NCBI GenBank assembly: GCA_016213825.1
Contig: JACQZP010000036.1
Location: 62,001-126,000 of the forward strand
DNA length: 64,000 bases
Source of the DNA: Acetobacterium woodii
GTDB taxonomy: Bacteria > Bacillota > Clostridia > Eubacteriales > Eubacteriaceae
Reading direction: 5' to 3'
Part shown: positions 32,705 to 42,219 of the stretch, piece by piece
Numbering within the stretch: position 1 is the stretch's first letter
Layout of the letters: the number at the start of each line of letters is the position of its first letter
Program-made: the position numbers and the translations under genes
The notes under the pieces: generated by a model
Database searches by the model: none
The model's input: the letters and a program-made list of their open reading frames with translations, nothing else
What the model was told of the DNA's origin: nothing

Positions 32705-33445
32705 GTGAAAAAAATCAATTCGACAGTCATCATTTTTTTAGTACTGATTGGCATATCAGTAGGACTTTATGGTTTGCAATTAGACTTATTTCATTCACCC
32801 CATGATACTTACTTTTATCTTTTACAAGATGTGGCCTTTTTACCGATGCAGGTTGCGATTGTAACGGTCGTTCTCCAAAGTATGATCAGTACCCGGGAAA
32901 AAAAAGAGCGCTTAAAACAATTAAACATGGTGATCAGCAGCTTTTTTGGCGAAGTGGGAACGGACATTATTGTTGATCTTAATGAATTCAATCAGGATCG
33001 GGAAGGAATCTGTGAGCATTTGAAAATTGATGGACGGTGGCAGAAAAAAGACTTTGCCAAAGCCATTGCGATCGTCAGAGCATATGATTTTCCCATGGAC
33101 GCCAGAGTGGGTGATTTAACAGTCCTCAAACGTAATTTAATTGAAAAACACAGTTTCTTTCATATGATGCTTCAAAATCAGAATTTGTTGGAACATGAAA
33201 CGTATTCGGATATGTTATGGGCCGTGTTCCATTTGATGGATGAAATGATTGCTCGCGACAATTTGAATAATTTGCCCCAGGCAGATTTACAGCACCTGTC
33301 ACTGGACATCCAACGGGCCTATTCGACCCTTCTGATTGAGTGGGTTAATTATATGGAGCATTTAAAAACGGAATATCCGTATCTATTTTCACTGGCGGTC
33401 AGAAAAAACCCCTTTGATAAAAATAGAAGTGTTGTTTTTCAATAA
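32705..33445 (+). CDS. Two-helix membrane protein of unknown function
   Basis: A 246-residue protein starting at GTG with AAGGAGAACC upstream. Residues about 7-25 and 42-60 are membrane helices; the remaining 180 residues are a helical cytoplasmic domain (STREKKERLKQLNMVISSFFGEVGTDI, then LKRNLIEKHSFFHMMLQNQNLLEHE). This resembles uncharacterised conserved membrane proteins of anaerobic Firmicutes, but no named family is recognised. It is monocistronic between the pyrimidine operon and a small metallopeptidase gene. Confidence 0.6.
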   Translation: MKKINSTVIIFLVLIGISVGLYGLQLDLFHSPHDTYFYLLQDVAFLPMQVAIVTVVLQSMISTREKKERLKQLNMVISSFFGEVGTDIIVDLNEFNQDREGICEHLKIDGRWQKKDFAKAIAIVRAYDFPMDARVGDLTVLKRNLIEKHSFFHMMLQNQNLLEHETYSDMLWAVFHLMDEMIARDNLNNLPQADLQHLSLDIQRAYSTLLIEWVNYMEHLKTEYPYLFSLAVRKNPFDKNRSVVFQ

Positions 33446-33603
33446 ATTATAGAGCTTATCGGTAAATGGCAAGCTCCGGGTGTAGATAGACCTTAATAAT
33501 AAAAATCGGAAAGCGAAAAAGAGTTTTATAAAATTGTGGGCGATTCGTTATTGAATTCAACCTGATCGAGAGAAATCTAAAAAGAAAATAATTGAGGGCT
33601 GAA

Positions 33604-33987
33604 ATGTATACGATTGATGAAACAGAAATGCTGTTAAATGAAATAGCGGAAGAAATTCCCCAGGAGTTATATAATGAACTTAATGGTGGTATCGTTTTAA
33701 AAGAAGAGGCAAAACTGCATCCTCAAAACAAAGCCAAGGATCTATTTATATTAGGGGAATATCATCGCGATAGCCGGTTGGGGAATTTTATTGCCATTTA
33801 TTATGGCTCCTTTGTCCAGACTTTTGGGAATGCGTCATTGGCAGAATATAAAGAGCAATTAAGAAAAGTATTAAAGCATGAATTTCTGCATCATGTGGAA
33901 GGCTTGGCCGGGGTACAAGACCTGGAGATCGAGGATGCAGTGGAAATCCAGAACTATTTAAAATTGTGGGATAGGAAAAAGGGATAA
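33604..33987 (+). CDS. Small zincin-like metallopeptidase
   Basis: A 127-residue protein from the ATG at 33604 (GAGGG upstream). The zinc motif HEFLHHVEG (HExxH) is near residue 96, with a downstream acidic cluster EIEDAVEI that may supply the third ligand. Length and motif fit the one-domain zincin/MMP-like family of Firmicutes and actinobacteria. Physiological substrate unknown; no signal peptide, so it acts in the cytoplasm. Confidence 0.7.
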   Translation: MYTIDETEMLLNEIAEEIPQELYNELNGGIVLKEEAKLHPQNKAKDLFILGEYHRDSRLGNFIAIYYGSFVQTFGNASLAEYKEQLRKVLKHEFLHHVEGLAGVQDLEIEDAVEIQNYLKLWDRKKG

Positions 33988-34532
33988 CGATTCGTGTTTA
34001 GAATAACGATCAAAGTAGAAAAAGCAAAAAGTGAAGAAGTCAGTATTAATCGCAAATGCAAAACAAAGAACCAGCTTACATAAATTTTGATGCCCTTCGC
34101 CAAAAGGCCACCATAAAAGAAACATATTGTTCCAGATTCTATTTCTTATCCCGGATTCCGGGAGTGACTTACCATTTTGACACCACTTTTTGCCGCCGGT
34201 AGGATGCAGTCGGTCAGGACTGTCCCCTTAATAAATGAAGGTTTGTTAGAAAAATATGCGTTTTAGCGTCAGCAAAAAGATTCCTATCGGTGTTATCAAT
34301 GGTATACGTCATCCATTTGGGGTTTGCGTAACACCCCGGTTTGTTTTTAATTGGGAGGTTTATCGGTTAAATGATCGCACTTATTTATTTAATTGTGAGA
34401 TCAAAAACGGTATCCCCTTCCAGGCGAAGGGCTATGTTGTGGCAAGAGCCAGAGATAGCTTGTTTAACGATGGCTTTTCAATATAAGGCCACCAATTTGG
34501 ATTTAATCGTTGAGCAATGCTTTCTAGGTCAA
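33988..34532. other. Gene-poor stretch, possible element remnant
   Basis: No convincing gene. A 76-codon frame at 34256-34486 lacks a ribosome-binding site and family. The sequence GGACTGTCCCC near 34218-34228 with the nearby CCGGATTCCGG palindrome recalls the conserved ends seen beside REP-type (Y1) transposases, but no transposase is left. Confidence 0.25.
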
Positions 34533-35333
34533 TCACAGTGCCAGTCGTTCCGGGCCGGAGTAGACATAGCCTTTATTGCCTCTGACATAGCCTAACAAGG
34601 TCATATTGTATTGTTTGGCCAGCCGGATGGCAGAGGTGGTCGGTGTTGACCGGGAAACCAGAATCGGGGTTCCCAGCCGGACTGCCTTGGTCATGATCTC
34701 TGATGAAATTCGTCCACTGACAAACAGAATACTTTCTGACGCCAAGTCAAGACGACCTGCTTTTAATAGAATGCCGGTGATTTTATCAAAACAATTATGG
34801 CGACCAATATCTTCGTTTAAAACCTGATAGTTGGGGTGATAAAATAACACACTGTGGACTCCGCCAACCTCCATAAATATTTTAGACGATGTTAAAAACT
34901 CGCTCATTACCTGTAAAATGGTATTCAGCGAAAAAGTTTTTTGGGTTTCAATCAGACAATACTGGTTCTGTTTCAGGGGATTAATATAGGTATAACACTT
35001 CCCACAGCCTGAGGTAATGCTGCGCAAGCTTTCCTGCCGGTTAATCAGAATATCCTTTTTTAAGGTTATAATCACCGCAAACAGCATCTCGTTATAGCTA
35101 ATTGATTCAATATCAGAGTAAGCGTTGATCACCCCTTCACTATACAAAAATCCCAAAGCCAGTTCTTCCGGATACTGATTCAGACATAATAGTGAGACCA
35201 GTTCTTCACCATTGACCATGACTTTTAATGAAATTTCGGTAATCACTTTTTTGGTGGTTTCTTTTAATTTGCAAACATTTGTCTCTTTGCTTATTTCTAA
35301 AACGTCGTAATTTTCATAGATAATATCTTCCAT
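34533..35333 (-). CDS. fdhD: FdhD, formate dehydrogenase sulfur-carrier/accessory protein
   Basis: A 266-residue protein from the ATG at 35333 (GAGGGG ten bases upstream; a TTG at 35351 is less likely). FdhD carries persulfide sulfur from IscS to the Mo-bis-MGD cofactor; the two reactive cysteines are in TSGCGKCYT. Other family blocks: GRISSEIMTKAVRLGTPILVSRS and the C-terminal YVRGNKGYVYSG. It lies downstream of the formate dehydrogenase operon and the FmdE-MoeA gene on the same strand, matching its maturation role. Confidence 0.9.
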   Translation of the reverse strand: MEDIIYENYDVLEISKETNVCKLKETTKKVITEISLKVMVNGEELVSLLCLNQYPEELALGFLYSEGVINAYSDIESISYNEMLFAVIITLKKDILINRQESLRSITSGCGKCYTYINPLKQNQYCLIETQKTFSLNTILQVMSEFLTSSKIFMEVGGVHSVLFYHPNYQVLNEDIGRHNCFDKITGILLKAGRLDLASESILFVSGRISSEIMTKAVRLGTPILVSRSTPTTSAIRLAKQYNMTLLGYVRGNKGYVYSGPERLAL

Positions 35334-35368
35334 GGTTACTAATCCCCTCAATTTCCTTTTACTGGCGC

Positions 35369-36964
35369 TTATCGGTAAAAAAGTCCGCCATTGCCCAGTT
35401 TGGCCAAATCGCTTGTAGTAATTTCCAGATCGGCCAACAGCCGGGGGAACAGTAAATCAAAACTGAACCGGTCATTATAAATGCCACATCCGGGGACACC
35501 GACGATTTGAGCATCGCCAATTTTGGCAGTGACCAGCATCGATCCGGGTAAGACTGGCACCCCATAAAGCAAGTCTTTGGCACCAGCTTTAATGATTGCG
35601 TCCAGGGTCATATCATCGGGATCAACGGACAGCCCGGCAGTGGTAATAATCATATCGGCGCCCAAGGCGATCATATCCTGAATTTTGCCGCTGATGGTGG
35701 AAACGTTATCTGGTGCCATCGCTTTGGCCACTACCTCACAACCATAGGCTTCCACTTTGGCCTGCATGATATCCGTATATTTATCTTCAATTAGTTTTTC
35801 AAAAACTTCAGTACCGGTGACCAGGATACCAACCTTGGCTTTTTTTAACGGATGGACCGCAAACAAGGTTTCCTTTTTCAGACAGTTCAAAGCTTTTAAA
35901 TAGTTTGTATTTGAAATATAGAGGGGAATGGCTCGGGTAGCGGCTACCACATCGCCTTTTTTAACCACCGTATAATTGGGCAGGGTGGCACAAATAACCC
36001 CTGGTGACTCATTAAATAGTTGAAGCTGGGCTTCATCGGCAACAAAGATGCCATCGGTTTCGGCGACCAGATTGATTCGACCTTCTTTAGGGATCTGATT
36101 GTAGTTCATATTTAATCCGCACATCTGGTCAGCAAAAGCCAGTGCGGCCTCATCTTCGTGGACATAGCCTTTGACAAAAGGGTTATGCTCGGAAACAAAG
36201 ACATTATTTTTCCCCAGTTCCCGGAGCATTTGGATATTTTCTGCGGTGATTTCATGGCCTTTTTTAAACGCCACGCCTTTTTCTTTTTTATAAATAATGC
36301 GGGTTACATCGTGTAGCAAATGCATCCCCACCGATTCGGCAACCGGAGTTTTGGTTAATAGCACCTCATTGTTCAGCGCCGAGGTTTGTTCAGTTTGTAT
36401 TAAATCATAGGGCAAATCGCTGGCGCAGCCCCGGCAGATACTGCCATGTTTGGCTGGATAGGTTTCATTACAAATGGGGCAGGTGGTTGTTTTGCCCATC
36501 TTCTCTTTCTTCAGGTAGTTCTGGTGTACTTTTGCTGGCGCCATGGTAAAAATGGAAGTACCGGCTGCTTGCATTTGGGCAAACAGCAGGTCAGAATCCT
36601 GATCGTGTTTAGGCTTTAGTTTTAAAAACCAGGTGTGAATCTCGTCCCATTTTTCCAGTTCCGTTTTATCAATGGTAATGCGGATACCGACACCGGTGTA
36701 CTTGTCATAAAAGATCGCCGCATAACGGCCATGATCCAACACCTTCAGCCAGCCATTGCCAATCGAGCAGGGGGTCAGCAGCTGGATTGCATCGGGCAGG
36801 CAGGTCTTGGTTTCGCAGATGACATCGTAGAAACCCTCTTTGGGAAGATTTTCCATGGCCAGATTGACCATAAATCCACCGAGTAGGATTCCCGGTGCCA
36901 CCGTTCCATGAAAAGCTTTAATCTTTTGGGTATAGTCTTCATAAGTTAATTCGCCAAATTTCAT
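35369..36964 (-). CDS. FmdE-MoeA-like molybdopterin fusion protein
   Basis: A 531-residue fusion. Residues 1-150 are FmdE/FwdE-like (YTQKIKAFHGTVAPGILLGG; CETKTCLPDAIQLLTPCSIGNGWLKV). Residues about 165-185 are a zinc ribbon (CPICNETYPAKHGSICRGC). Residues about 200-531 are MoeA-like: linker HDVTRIIYKKEKGVAFKKGHEI and the MPT-binding fold with VGILVTGTEVFEKLIEDKYTD, MIITTAGLSVDPDDMTLDAI and PVLPGSMLV. FmdE domains accompany tungsten/molybdenum formylmethanofuran and formate dehydrogenases. Likely role: metal or cofactor insertion for the adjacent formate dehydrogenase. Confidence 0.78.
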   Translation of the reverse strand: MKFGELTYEDYTQKIKAFHGTVAPGILLGGFMVNLAMENLPKEGFYDVICETKTCLPDAIQLLTPCSIGNGWLKVLDHGRYAAIFYDKYTGVGIRITIDKTELEKWDEIHTWFLKLKPKHDQDSDLLFAQMQAAGTSIFTMAPAKVHQNYLKKEKMGKTTTCPICNETYPAKHGSICRGCASDLPYDLIQTEQTSALNNEVLLTKTPVAESVGMHLLHDVTRIIYKKEKGVAFKKGHEITAENIQMLRELGKNNVFVSEHNPFVKGYVHEDEAALAFADQMCGLNMNYNQIPKEGRINLVAETDGIFVADEAQLQLFNESPGVICATLPNYTVVKKGDVVAATRAIPLYISNTNYLKALNCLKKETLFAVHPLKKAKVGILVTGTEVFEKLIEDKYTDIMQAKVEAYGCEVVAKAMAPDNVSTISGKIQDMIALGADMIITTAGLSVDPDDMTLDAIIKAGAKDLLYGVPVLPGSMLVTAKIGDAQIVGVPGCGIYNDRFSFDLLFPRLLADLEITTSDLAKLGNGGLFYR

Positions 36965-37093
36965 TTTTCACCTCAAAAATATATAATATCTCAATCTAAA
37001 TATCTCAAATAAATTTATATTTATTTCTAAAAAGCATTGGTTAAAAACAATGCTTTTTAGAAATAGTAATAGTTGGAGCAGATGTTAAAATAG

Positions 37094-37292
37094 CGGGAGT
37101 GTTTAAACGTCAACACTCCCAACAAAACTGGATAAAAAAAGATAATGTAGTACCGACAATTGTTGCATCATGTTGTATGCATCAGAGCGGACACGGCGAT
37201 AGCCTGTCCGAATCTGCAGCATACAACAGATTAACAATTGGTCGGTACGGGAGTTTACCTAAAACCTGATGGTATTGGATAGAACACTCCCA
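37094..37292. other. Highly structured intergenic element
   Basis: Three nested features: GGGAGTGTT/AACACTCCC hairpin at 37095-37119; an extended hairpin at about 37149-37248 with stem GTACCGACAATTGTT/AACAATTGGTCGGTAC, then GTTGTATGC/GCATACAAC, then CGGACA/TGTCCG; and another AACACTCCC at 37284-37292. On the minus strand the large hairpin is followed by a T-rich run, so it may end the formate dehydrogenase mRNA. A riboswitch-like or mobile inverted-repeat element is possible. Confidence 0.5.
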
Positions 37293-37308
37293 CTAATAAG
37301 CGATTGCC

Positions 37309-40002
37309 TTATTGAATTTTTTCGATGGCTACGGCGCAGGCTTTGTATTCTGGCGTTTTGGTGATGGTATCACCGGATCGGGTAGTTAACCAGTTGGCAT
37401 TATTTTCAAAATAATGCATGGCCATCCAGACCAGTCCTTCCGGAATCCGTTCAGAAACCTGAGCTTTAACGGTGACCGTACCACGACGAGATTTAACAAT
37501 GATCATTTCGTCATGCTCGATCCCCAGTCGTTTTGCATCTGCTTCGGAAATATCAGCATATTCTTCTGGCAACAGTTCGTTAAGTCCTTCACAGCGACCG
37601 GTTTGAGTCCGGGTGTGGTAGTGGTAGAGACGTCGACCAGTACTTAAGGTGAACGGATAGTCAGCATCTGGCACTTCCGCCGGTGGGGTCCAGTCAAGGG
37701 CCATTAAATGACCTTTGCCATGGGTGAAATTACCATCCAGATGGAGAATCTGGGTACCCGGATCTTCGGGCGTTGTACAAGGCCATTGGATTCCGCCCTG
37801 ATCAAGTTTATCGAAGGTTGCGCCAGCAAAGAAAGGTGCCAACGGCGCAATTTCATTGTCCCATAATTCCTGGCCACTATCGGCTTCCCAGGTCTGGCCA
37901 AAACGTTTGGCAATTTCTCGGAAGATCCACCAGTTTGGTTTGGCAATACCCGGTGCTTCTTTTACTTTGCGAACCCGACTGATGCGGCGTTCACAGTTGG
38001 TGAAGGTACCTTCATCCTCACTCCAGGCAGCCGCTGGTAAAACAACATCGGCATATTGGGTGGTTTCGGTCTGGAAGATATCATTACAAACAACAAACTC
38101 AGCCGCTTCCAGGCATTTGATAACGTGAGAAATATCCGGTTCGGTACCGACCACATTTTCACCAAAGATGTAGATGGCTTTCATTTCTTTGGTTTCCAGT
38201 TTTTCAAACATATCGGGAATCATCAGGCCTAATTTATCCGGCAATCCTTCGACATTCCAGGCTTTTTCGAATTTAGCTTTGGCGGCCGGATCGGTAACAT
38301 TTTGATAGCCATGGTAGGTATTTGGCAGGGCACCCATATCGCAGGCTCCTTGAACATTGTTCTGGCCGCGCAGCGGGTTGACGCCGGCATTTGGTTTCCC
38401 AACATTACCTAGTAACATCTGCAGATTGGCAACCGACATAACATTATTGGTTCCGCAGGTATGTTCGGTGATACCCAGGGTGTAGATCGCCATACCTGGT
38501 TTATTGGCCGCCAGCATGTGGGCAATACTGATAATCTGTTCTTCGGACACACCGCTAATTTCAGAGGCCCGTTTGGGTGGGTATTCCAGTACTTTTTCTT
38601 TTAAGGCATCAAAATTATCACAGTGATCGCGAACAAAGTCTTTGTCATATAAATCTTCGGTGATCAGGACATTCATCAAACCATTGAGGAAGGCCACATC
38701 GGAACCGACTTTAATCTGGGCGAATTCATCGGCATAGTCAGCCAGTTTGGCTTTCCGGGGATCGACCACAATCAATTTAGCGCCATTGCGTTGACCATTC
38801 TTAACAAAGGTCGAGGCAATCGGATGCGCTTCTGTCATATTGCTGCCGATGACAAAGAGGCAGTTGGTATCAGCAAACTCGCCAATCGAATTGGTCATCC
38901 CACCAGTACCGAAGGATTTAATTAAACCGGCAACCGTTGGAGCATGACAGACCCGGGCACAATGATCGATATTAGGGGATTTAAAGGCGGCCCGGAATAG
39001 TTTTTGCATCTGGTAGGAATCTTCGTTGATGCTGCGGGCACAACTGATGCCACCCACTGCATCGGGACCATCGGTGGCAATAATTTCTTTGAATTTATTG
39101 GCAACCAGATCCAGCGCCTCATCCCAGGAGGCTTCCCGGAATTTACCGTTTTCTTTGATCAGTGGTGAAGTCAATCGTTCTGGCGAATAGATAAAGTCAT
39201 AACCGTAACGACCCTTAACGCAGAGACGGCCTTTGTTGGGATAAGCATCTTCGACGCCGGTTACTTTGACGATTTTGTCACCTTTCATGTGCAGGTTCAG
39301 CTGACAGCCAACGCCGCAGTAGGGGCAGGTGGTACGGACTTTTTTAACTTCCCAGGAGCGGGCCTTGCCAATGGATTTTTTGTCGGTTAAAGCACCGACC
39401 GGGCAAGCCTGAACACATTGGCCACATTGCACACAGGAGGATGCTCCCATATCGATATTGTTATCGCAGATAACGGTGGTATCGCTGCCTCTAAAACCAA
39501 GTGATAACACGTCGTTGCAGACAATATCATTACAGGCGGTCACACAGCGGCGGCAGAGAATACATTTCCGGTTATCCCGGACAATCATCACGGAAGAATC
39601 ATCAACGGTTGGCTTGTCGATGCTTTCCATGATAAATGGTGGCGCTTCGATACCCAATTCATAGGCAATGCTCTGCAGGCTGCACTCGCCGCTTTTTTCG
39701 CAGGATAAACAGTTATGTTCGCCATTGGATAAGAGCAGATTGACGATGTTGCGACGGGCACTGAGGACACTTTCGGTAGCCGTGTTGACGACCATCCCAT
39801 CAGCGACTTTGCCGGCACAAGCCGGAATCAGGGTTCGGGCACCGACTACCTCAACCACGCAAATACGACAGGAAAAGGAATCATGGATGCCATCCATGTG
39901 ACAGAGGGTGGGAATATGAATGCCGTTATCTTTGGCCACTTGCAGAATTGTTTGATCTGCTTCAGCCTGACATACTTTATTATTTATTGTTACTGTAATC
40001 AT
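37309..40002 (-). CDS. fdhF: Formate dehydrogenase catalytic subunit with NuoG-like N-terminus
   Basis: An 897-residue protein. Residues 1-220 are NuoG/HydA-like: 2Fe-2S (CHMDGIHDSFSCRIC), His-ligated 4Fe-4S (HNCLSCEKSGEC), and two 4Fe-4S sites (CILCRRCVTAC, CVQCGQCVQACP). From about 225 is the molybdopterin oxidoreductase: CPYCGVGC...GRLCVKGRYGYDF for the 4Fe-4S, and the active site HCARVCHAPTVAGL with Cys (about 352) plus His, i.e. a cysteine and not a selenocysteine enzyme. C-terminal MopB dinucleotide-binding region ends the protein. With NuoF/NuoE partners it probably couples formate/CO2 to NAD and perhaps ferredoxin, as in bifurcating FDHs. Confidence 0.85.
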   Translation of the reverse strand: MITVTINNKVCQAEADQTILQVAKDNGIHIPTLCHMDGIHDSFSCRICVVEVVGARTLIPACAGKVADGMVVNTATESVLSARRNIVNLLLSNGEHNCLSCEKSGECSLQSIAYELGIEAPPFIMESIDKPTVDDSSVMIVRDNRKCILCRRCVTACNDIVCNDVLSLGFRGSDTTVICDNNIDMGASSCVQCGQCVQACPVGALTDKKSIGKARSWEVKKVRTTCPYCGVGCQLNLHMKGDKIVKVTGVEDAYPNKGRLCVKGRYGYDFIYSPERLTSPLIKENGKFREASWDEALDLVANKFKEIIATDGPDAVGGISCARSINEDSYQMQKLFRAAFKSPNIDHCARVCHAPTVAGLIKSFGTGGMTNSIGEFADTNCLFVIGSNMTEAHPIASTFVKNGQRNGAKLIVVDPRKAKLADYADEFAQIKVGSDVAFLNGLMNVLITEDLYDKDFVRDHCDNFDALKEKVLEYPPKRASEISGVSEEQIISIAHMLAANKPGMAIYTLGITEHTCGTNNVMSVANLQMLLGNVGKPNAGVNPLRGQNNVQGACDMGALPNTYHGYQNVTDPAAKAKFEKAWNVEGLPDKLGLMIPDMFEKLETKEMKAIYIFGENVVGTEPDISHVIKCLEAAEFVVCNDIFQTETTQYADVVLPAAAWSEDEGTFTNCERRISRVRKVKEAPGIAKPNWWIFREIAKRFGQTWEADSGQELWDNEIAPLAPFFAGATFDKLDQGGIQWPCTTPEDPGTQILHLDGNFTHGKGHLMALDWTPPAEVPDADYPFTLSTGRRLYHYHTRTQTGRCEGLNELLPEEYADISEADAKRLGIEHDEMIIVKSRRGTVTVKAQVSERIPEGLVWMAMHYFENNANWLTTRSGDTITKTPEYKACAVAIEKIQ

Positions 40003-40029
40003 TACTAACCTCCTTAATTTAGATCGTTA

Positions 40030-41826
40030 TTATTTCTTGATTGCTTCAAACGGACATTTTTCAAAACATACACCGCACTTGACACATAGGATTGGGTCAA
40101 TGACAAAAGGAATTTTTTCTTTCTTATTGCCGGTAATTGCGCTAACCGGACAGTTTTTCGCACAAAGCCCACAGCTCTTACAATTTTCTTCGATGATTTC
40201 ATAGGCTAATAAGGCCTTACAGGAACCGGCCGGACACTTTTTATCGCGAATATGGGCTTCATATTCATCCCGGAAATATAAAAGGGTACTTAAAACAGGG
40301 TTGGGAGCGGTTTGTCCCAAAGCACAAAGGGAAGATGCCTTGATATCACGAGCCAGGGTTTCCAGTTCGTCAATATCACTCATAACACCTTTGCCCAGAG
40401 TAATTTTTTCCAGGATATCTTTCATCCGGCGGGTTCCCAAGCGGCAAGGAGTACATTTGCCACAGGATTCATCAACCGTAAATTCCAGGAAAAATTTGGC
40501 AATATCAACCATACAGGTGTCTTCATCCATAACAATCAGACCGCCGGAGCCCATCATGGCACCCAATTCGATTAGTGATTCGTAATCAATGGGGGTATCA
40601 ATGTGACTGGCCGGAATACATCCGCCGGAAGGTCCCCCGGTTTGAGCGGCTTTAAATTTCTTACCATTGGGGATGCCGCCGCCGATTTCATAAACAACTT
40701 CCCGCAGGGTTGTGCCCATGGGGATTTCCACCAGACCGGTATTGTTGATTTTTCCACCAACTGCAAATACTTTGGTGCCCTTGCTTTTTTCGGTCCCCAT
40801 GCTGGCAAACCATTCGGAGCCTTTTAATAAGATCACCGGAATATTGGCAAAGGTTTCAACGTTGTTCAGGATGGTTGGTTTCTGCCACAGACCTTTTACT
40901 GCCGGGAATGGCGGTCGAACTCGTGGTTCACCACGTTTACCTTCAATGGATGTCATTAATGCGGTTTCTTCACCACAGACAAAGGCGCCGGCACCGAGAC
41001 GGATTTCCAGATCAAATTTAAAGCCGGTATCCAAAATATTATCGCCTAATAAGCCGTATTCTCGTGCTTGATCAATGGCGATTTGCAGCCGATGAACGGC
41101 GATGGGATATTCAGCCCGGACATAAACAAAACCGTGAGTGGCGCCGATAGCATAGCCGGCAATGGTCATGGCTTCAATAACTGAGTGGGGATCGCCTTCT
41201 AAAACGCTTCGATCCATAAAAGCGCCGGGATCGCCTTCATCCGCATTACAGCAGACGTATTTTTCATCATTAACCTGTTGGGCGGCAAAATCCCATTTGG
41301 TGCCAGTGGGAAATCCGCCGCCGCCGCGGCCTCGAAGACCAGAGTCTTTAATCGTTTGGATTACCTCAGCGGGTGACATGTCAGTCAGGGCTTTGGCCAG
41401 CGCCTTATAACCATCAAAGGCAATGTATTCATCAATTTCTTCAGGATTAATACGGCCACAATTTCGCAGGGCAACCCGTAATTGTTTTTTAAAGAAACTG
41501 GATTGTTCGATATCCTGATTATCTTCCTGTAACTGACTGCTGGCTTCCAGCAAGCGGGTGACAAGACGGCCTTTTAAAAGATGCTCTTCGACAATTTCTG
41601 GCACATCTTTCACATCGACTCGGCAGTACATCGTACCTTCCGGGTAAATAACCATAATTGGGCCTTCTTCACACAGCCCAAAACAGCCGGTCTGGACAAC
41701 TTTTACTTCATTATCAAGTTGATTCTTTGCCAAATTTTCATTTAATTCAGTCATAATCGCTTCAGAATTTGAAGAAGTACAACCTGTACCACCGCAAACT
41801 AAAACATGTGAACGAAACAATTGCAT
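40030..41826 (-). CDS. nuoF: NuoF/HydB-type NADH-binding flavin and Fe-S subunit
   Basis: A 598-residue protein. N-terminal thioredoxin-like 2Fe-2S domain (about 1-95, CGGTGCTSS ... GCFGLCEEGP); NADH/FMN module (about 130-430, GLRGRGGGGFPTGTKW, NADEGDPGAFMDR, GEETALMTSIEG); NuoF 4Fe-4S (ESCGKCTPCRLGTRRM); and a C-terminal pair of 4Fe-4S sites (CKSCGLCAKNCP, CVKCGVCFEKCP). This exact plan is that of HydB in electron-bifurcating hydrogenases and HylB of bifurcating formate dehydrogenase. It is the likely NAD- and ferredoxin-interacting subunit of this complex. Confidence 0.88.
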   Translation of the reverse strand: MQLFRSHVLVCGGTGCTSSNSEAIMTELNENLAKNQLDNEVKVVQTGCFGLCEEGPIMVIYPEGTMYCRVDVKDVPEIVEEHLLKGRLVTRLLEASSQLQEDNQDIEQSSFFKKQLRVALRNCGRINPEEIDEYIAFDGYKALAKALTDMSPAEVIQTIKDSGLRGRGGGGFPTGTKWDFAAQQVNDEKYVCCNADEGDPGAFMDRSVLEGDPHSVIEAMTIAGYAIGATHGFVYVRAEYPIAVHRLQIAIDQAREYGLLGDNILDTGFKFDLEIRLGAGAFVCGEETALMTSIEGKRGEPRVRPPFPAVKGLWQKPTILNNVETFANIPVILLKGSEWFASMGTEKSKGTKVFAVGGKINNTGLVEIPMGTTLREVVYEIGGGIPNGKKFKAAQTGGPSGGCIPASHIDTPIDYESLIELGAMMGSGGLIVMDEDTCMVDIAKFFLEFTVDESCGKCTPCRLGTRRMKDILEKITLGKGVMSDIDELETLARDIKASSLCALGQTAPNPVLSTLLYFRDEYEAHIRDKKCPAGSCKALLAYEIIEENCKSCGLCAKNCPVSAITGNKKEKIPFVIDPILCVKCGVCFEKCPFEAIKK

Positions 41827-41853
41827 GTAGTTTTCCTCCTCGTAAAATTTATA

Positions 41854-42219
41854 TTATTGATTTTCTTTTAGGGTGTATTCCGAACAAACCTTACCATTGG
41901 CAAGATGCTCCAAAACAACCTTGGCAACTTTCTCTGGTGTCATATTTACATAGGTAACCTTCGTGCCATCTTTATCGATGATATCGACAATGGGCTCTAA
42001 ACTACAAACACCGATACAGCCAGTAGCCGTAACCGTCACATTATGAATGTCCCGCTTTTGTGTTTCAGTCAGAAATGCCTGCATCACTGGCCGGGCACCA
42101 GCCGCAATGCCACAGGTAGCCATCCCAACAACCACTCGGATTGAATCATTGTCAGTTCGCATGCCGACTTCTTTTAAGGTTTTTTGTCTGATGGCTTCTA
42201 ATTCTGCAATAGTTTTCAT
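41854..42219 (-). CDS. 2Fe-2S thioredoxin-like ferredoxin (HydD-like)
   Basis: A 121-residue protein: N-terminal helix (IAELEAIRQKTLKEVG), then a thioredoxin-like 2Fe-2S fold with cysteines in MATCGIAAGA and TGCIGVCSLEP. It resembles the small HydD subunit encoded between the NuoE- and NuoF-like genes in the Acetobacterium hyd operon (recalled, not searched). It overlaps the NuoE gene by four bases. Probably an electron-transfer subunit. Confidence 0.75.
   Translation of the reverse strand: MKTIAELEAIRQKTLKEVGMRTDNDSIRVVVGMATCGIAAGARPVMQAFLTETQKRDIHNVTVTATGCIGVCSLEPIVDIIDKDGTKVTYVNMTPEKVAKVVLEHLANGKVCSEYTLKENQ

Noticed and set aside
34256-34486. Open frame of 76 codons
   Set aside because: No ribosome-binding site, no recognisable family, and it overlaps another frame; treated as spurious.
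37095-37292. MITE with GGGAGTGTT terminal repeats
   Set aside because: No target-site duplication is visible at the ends, and no second copy is seen in the window.
38938-38962. Possible selenocysteine at the formate dehydrogenase active site
   Set aside because: The codon in HCARVCHAPT is TGT (cysteine), not TGA, so no Sec insertion element was sought.
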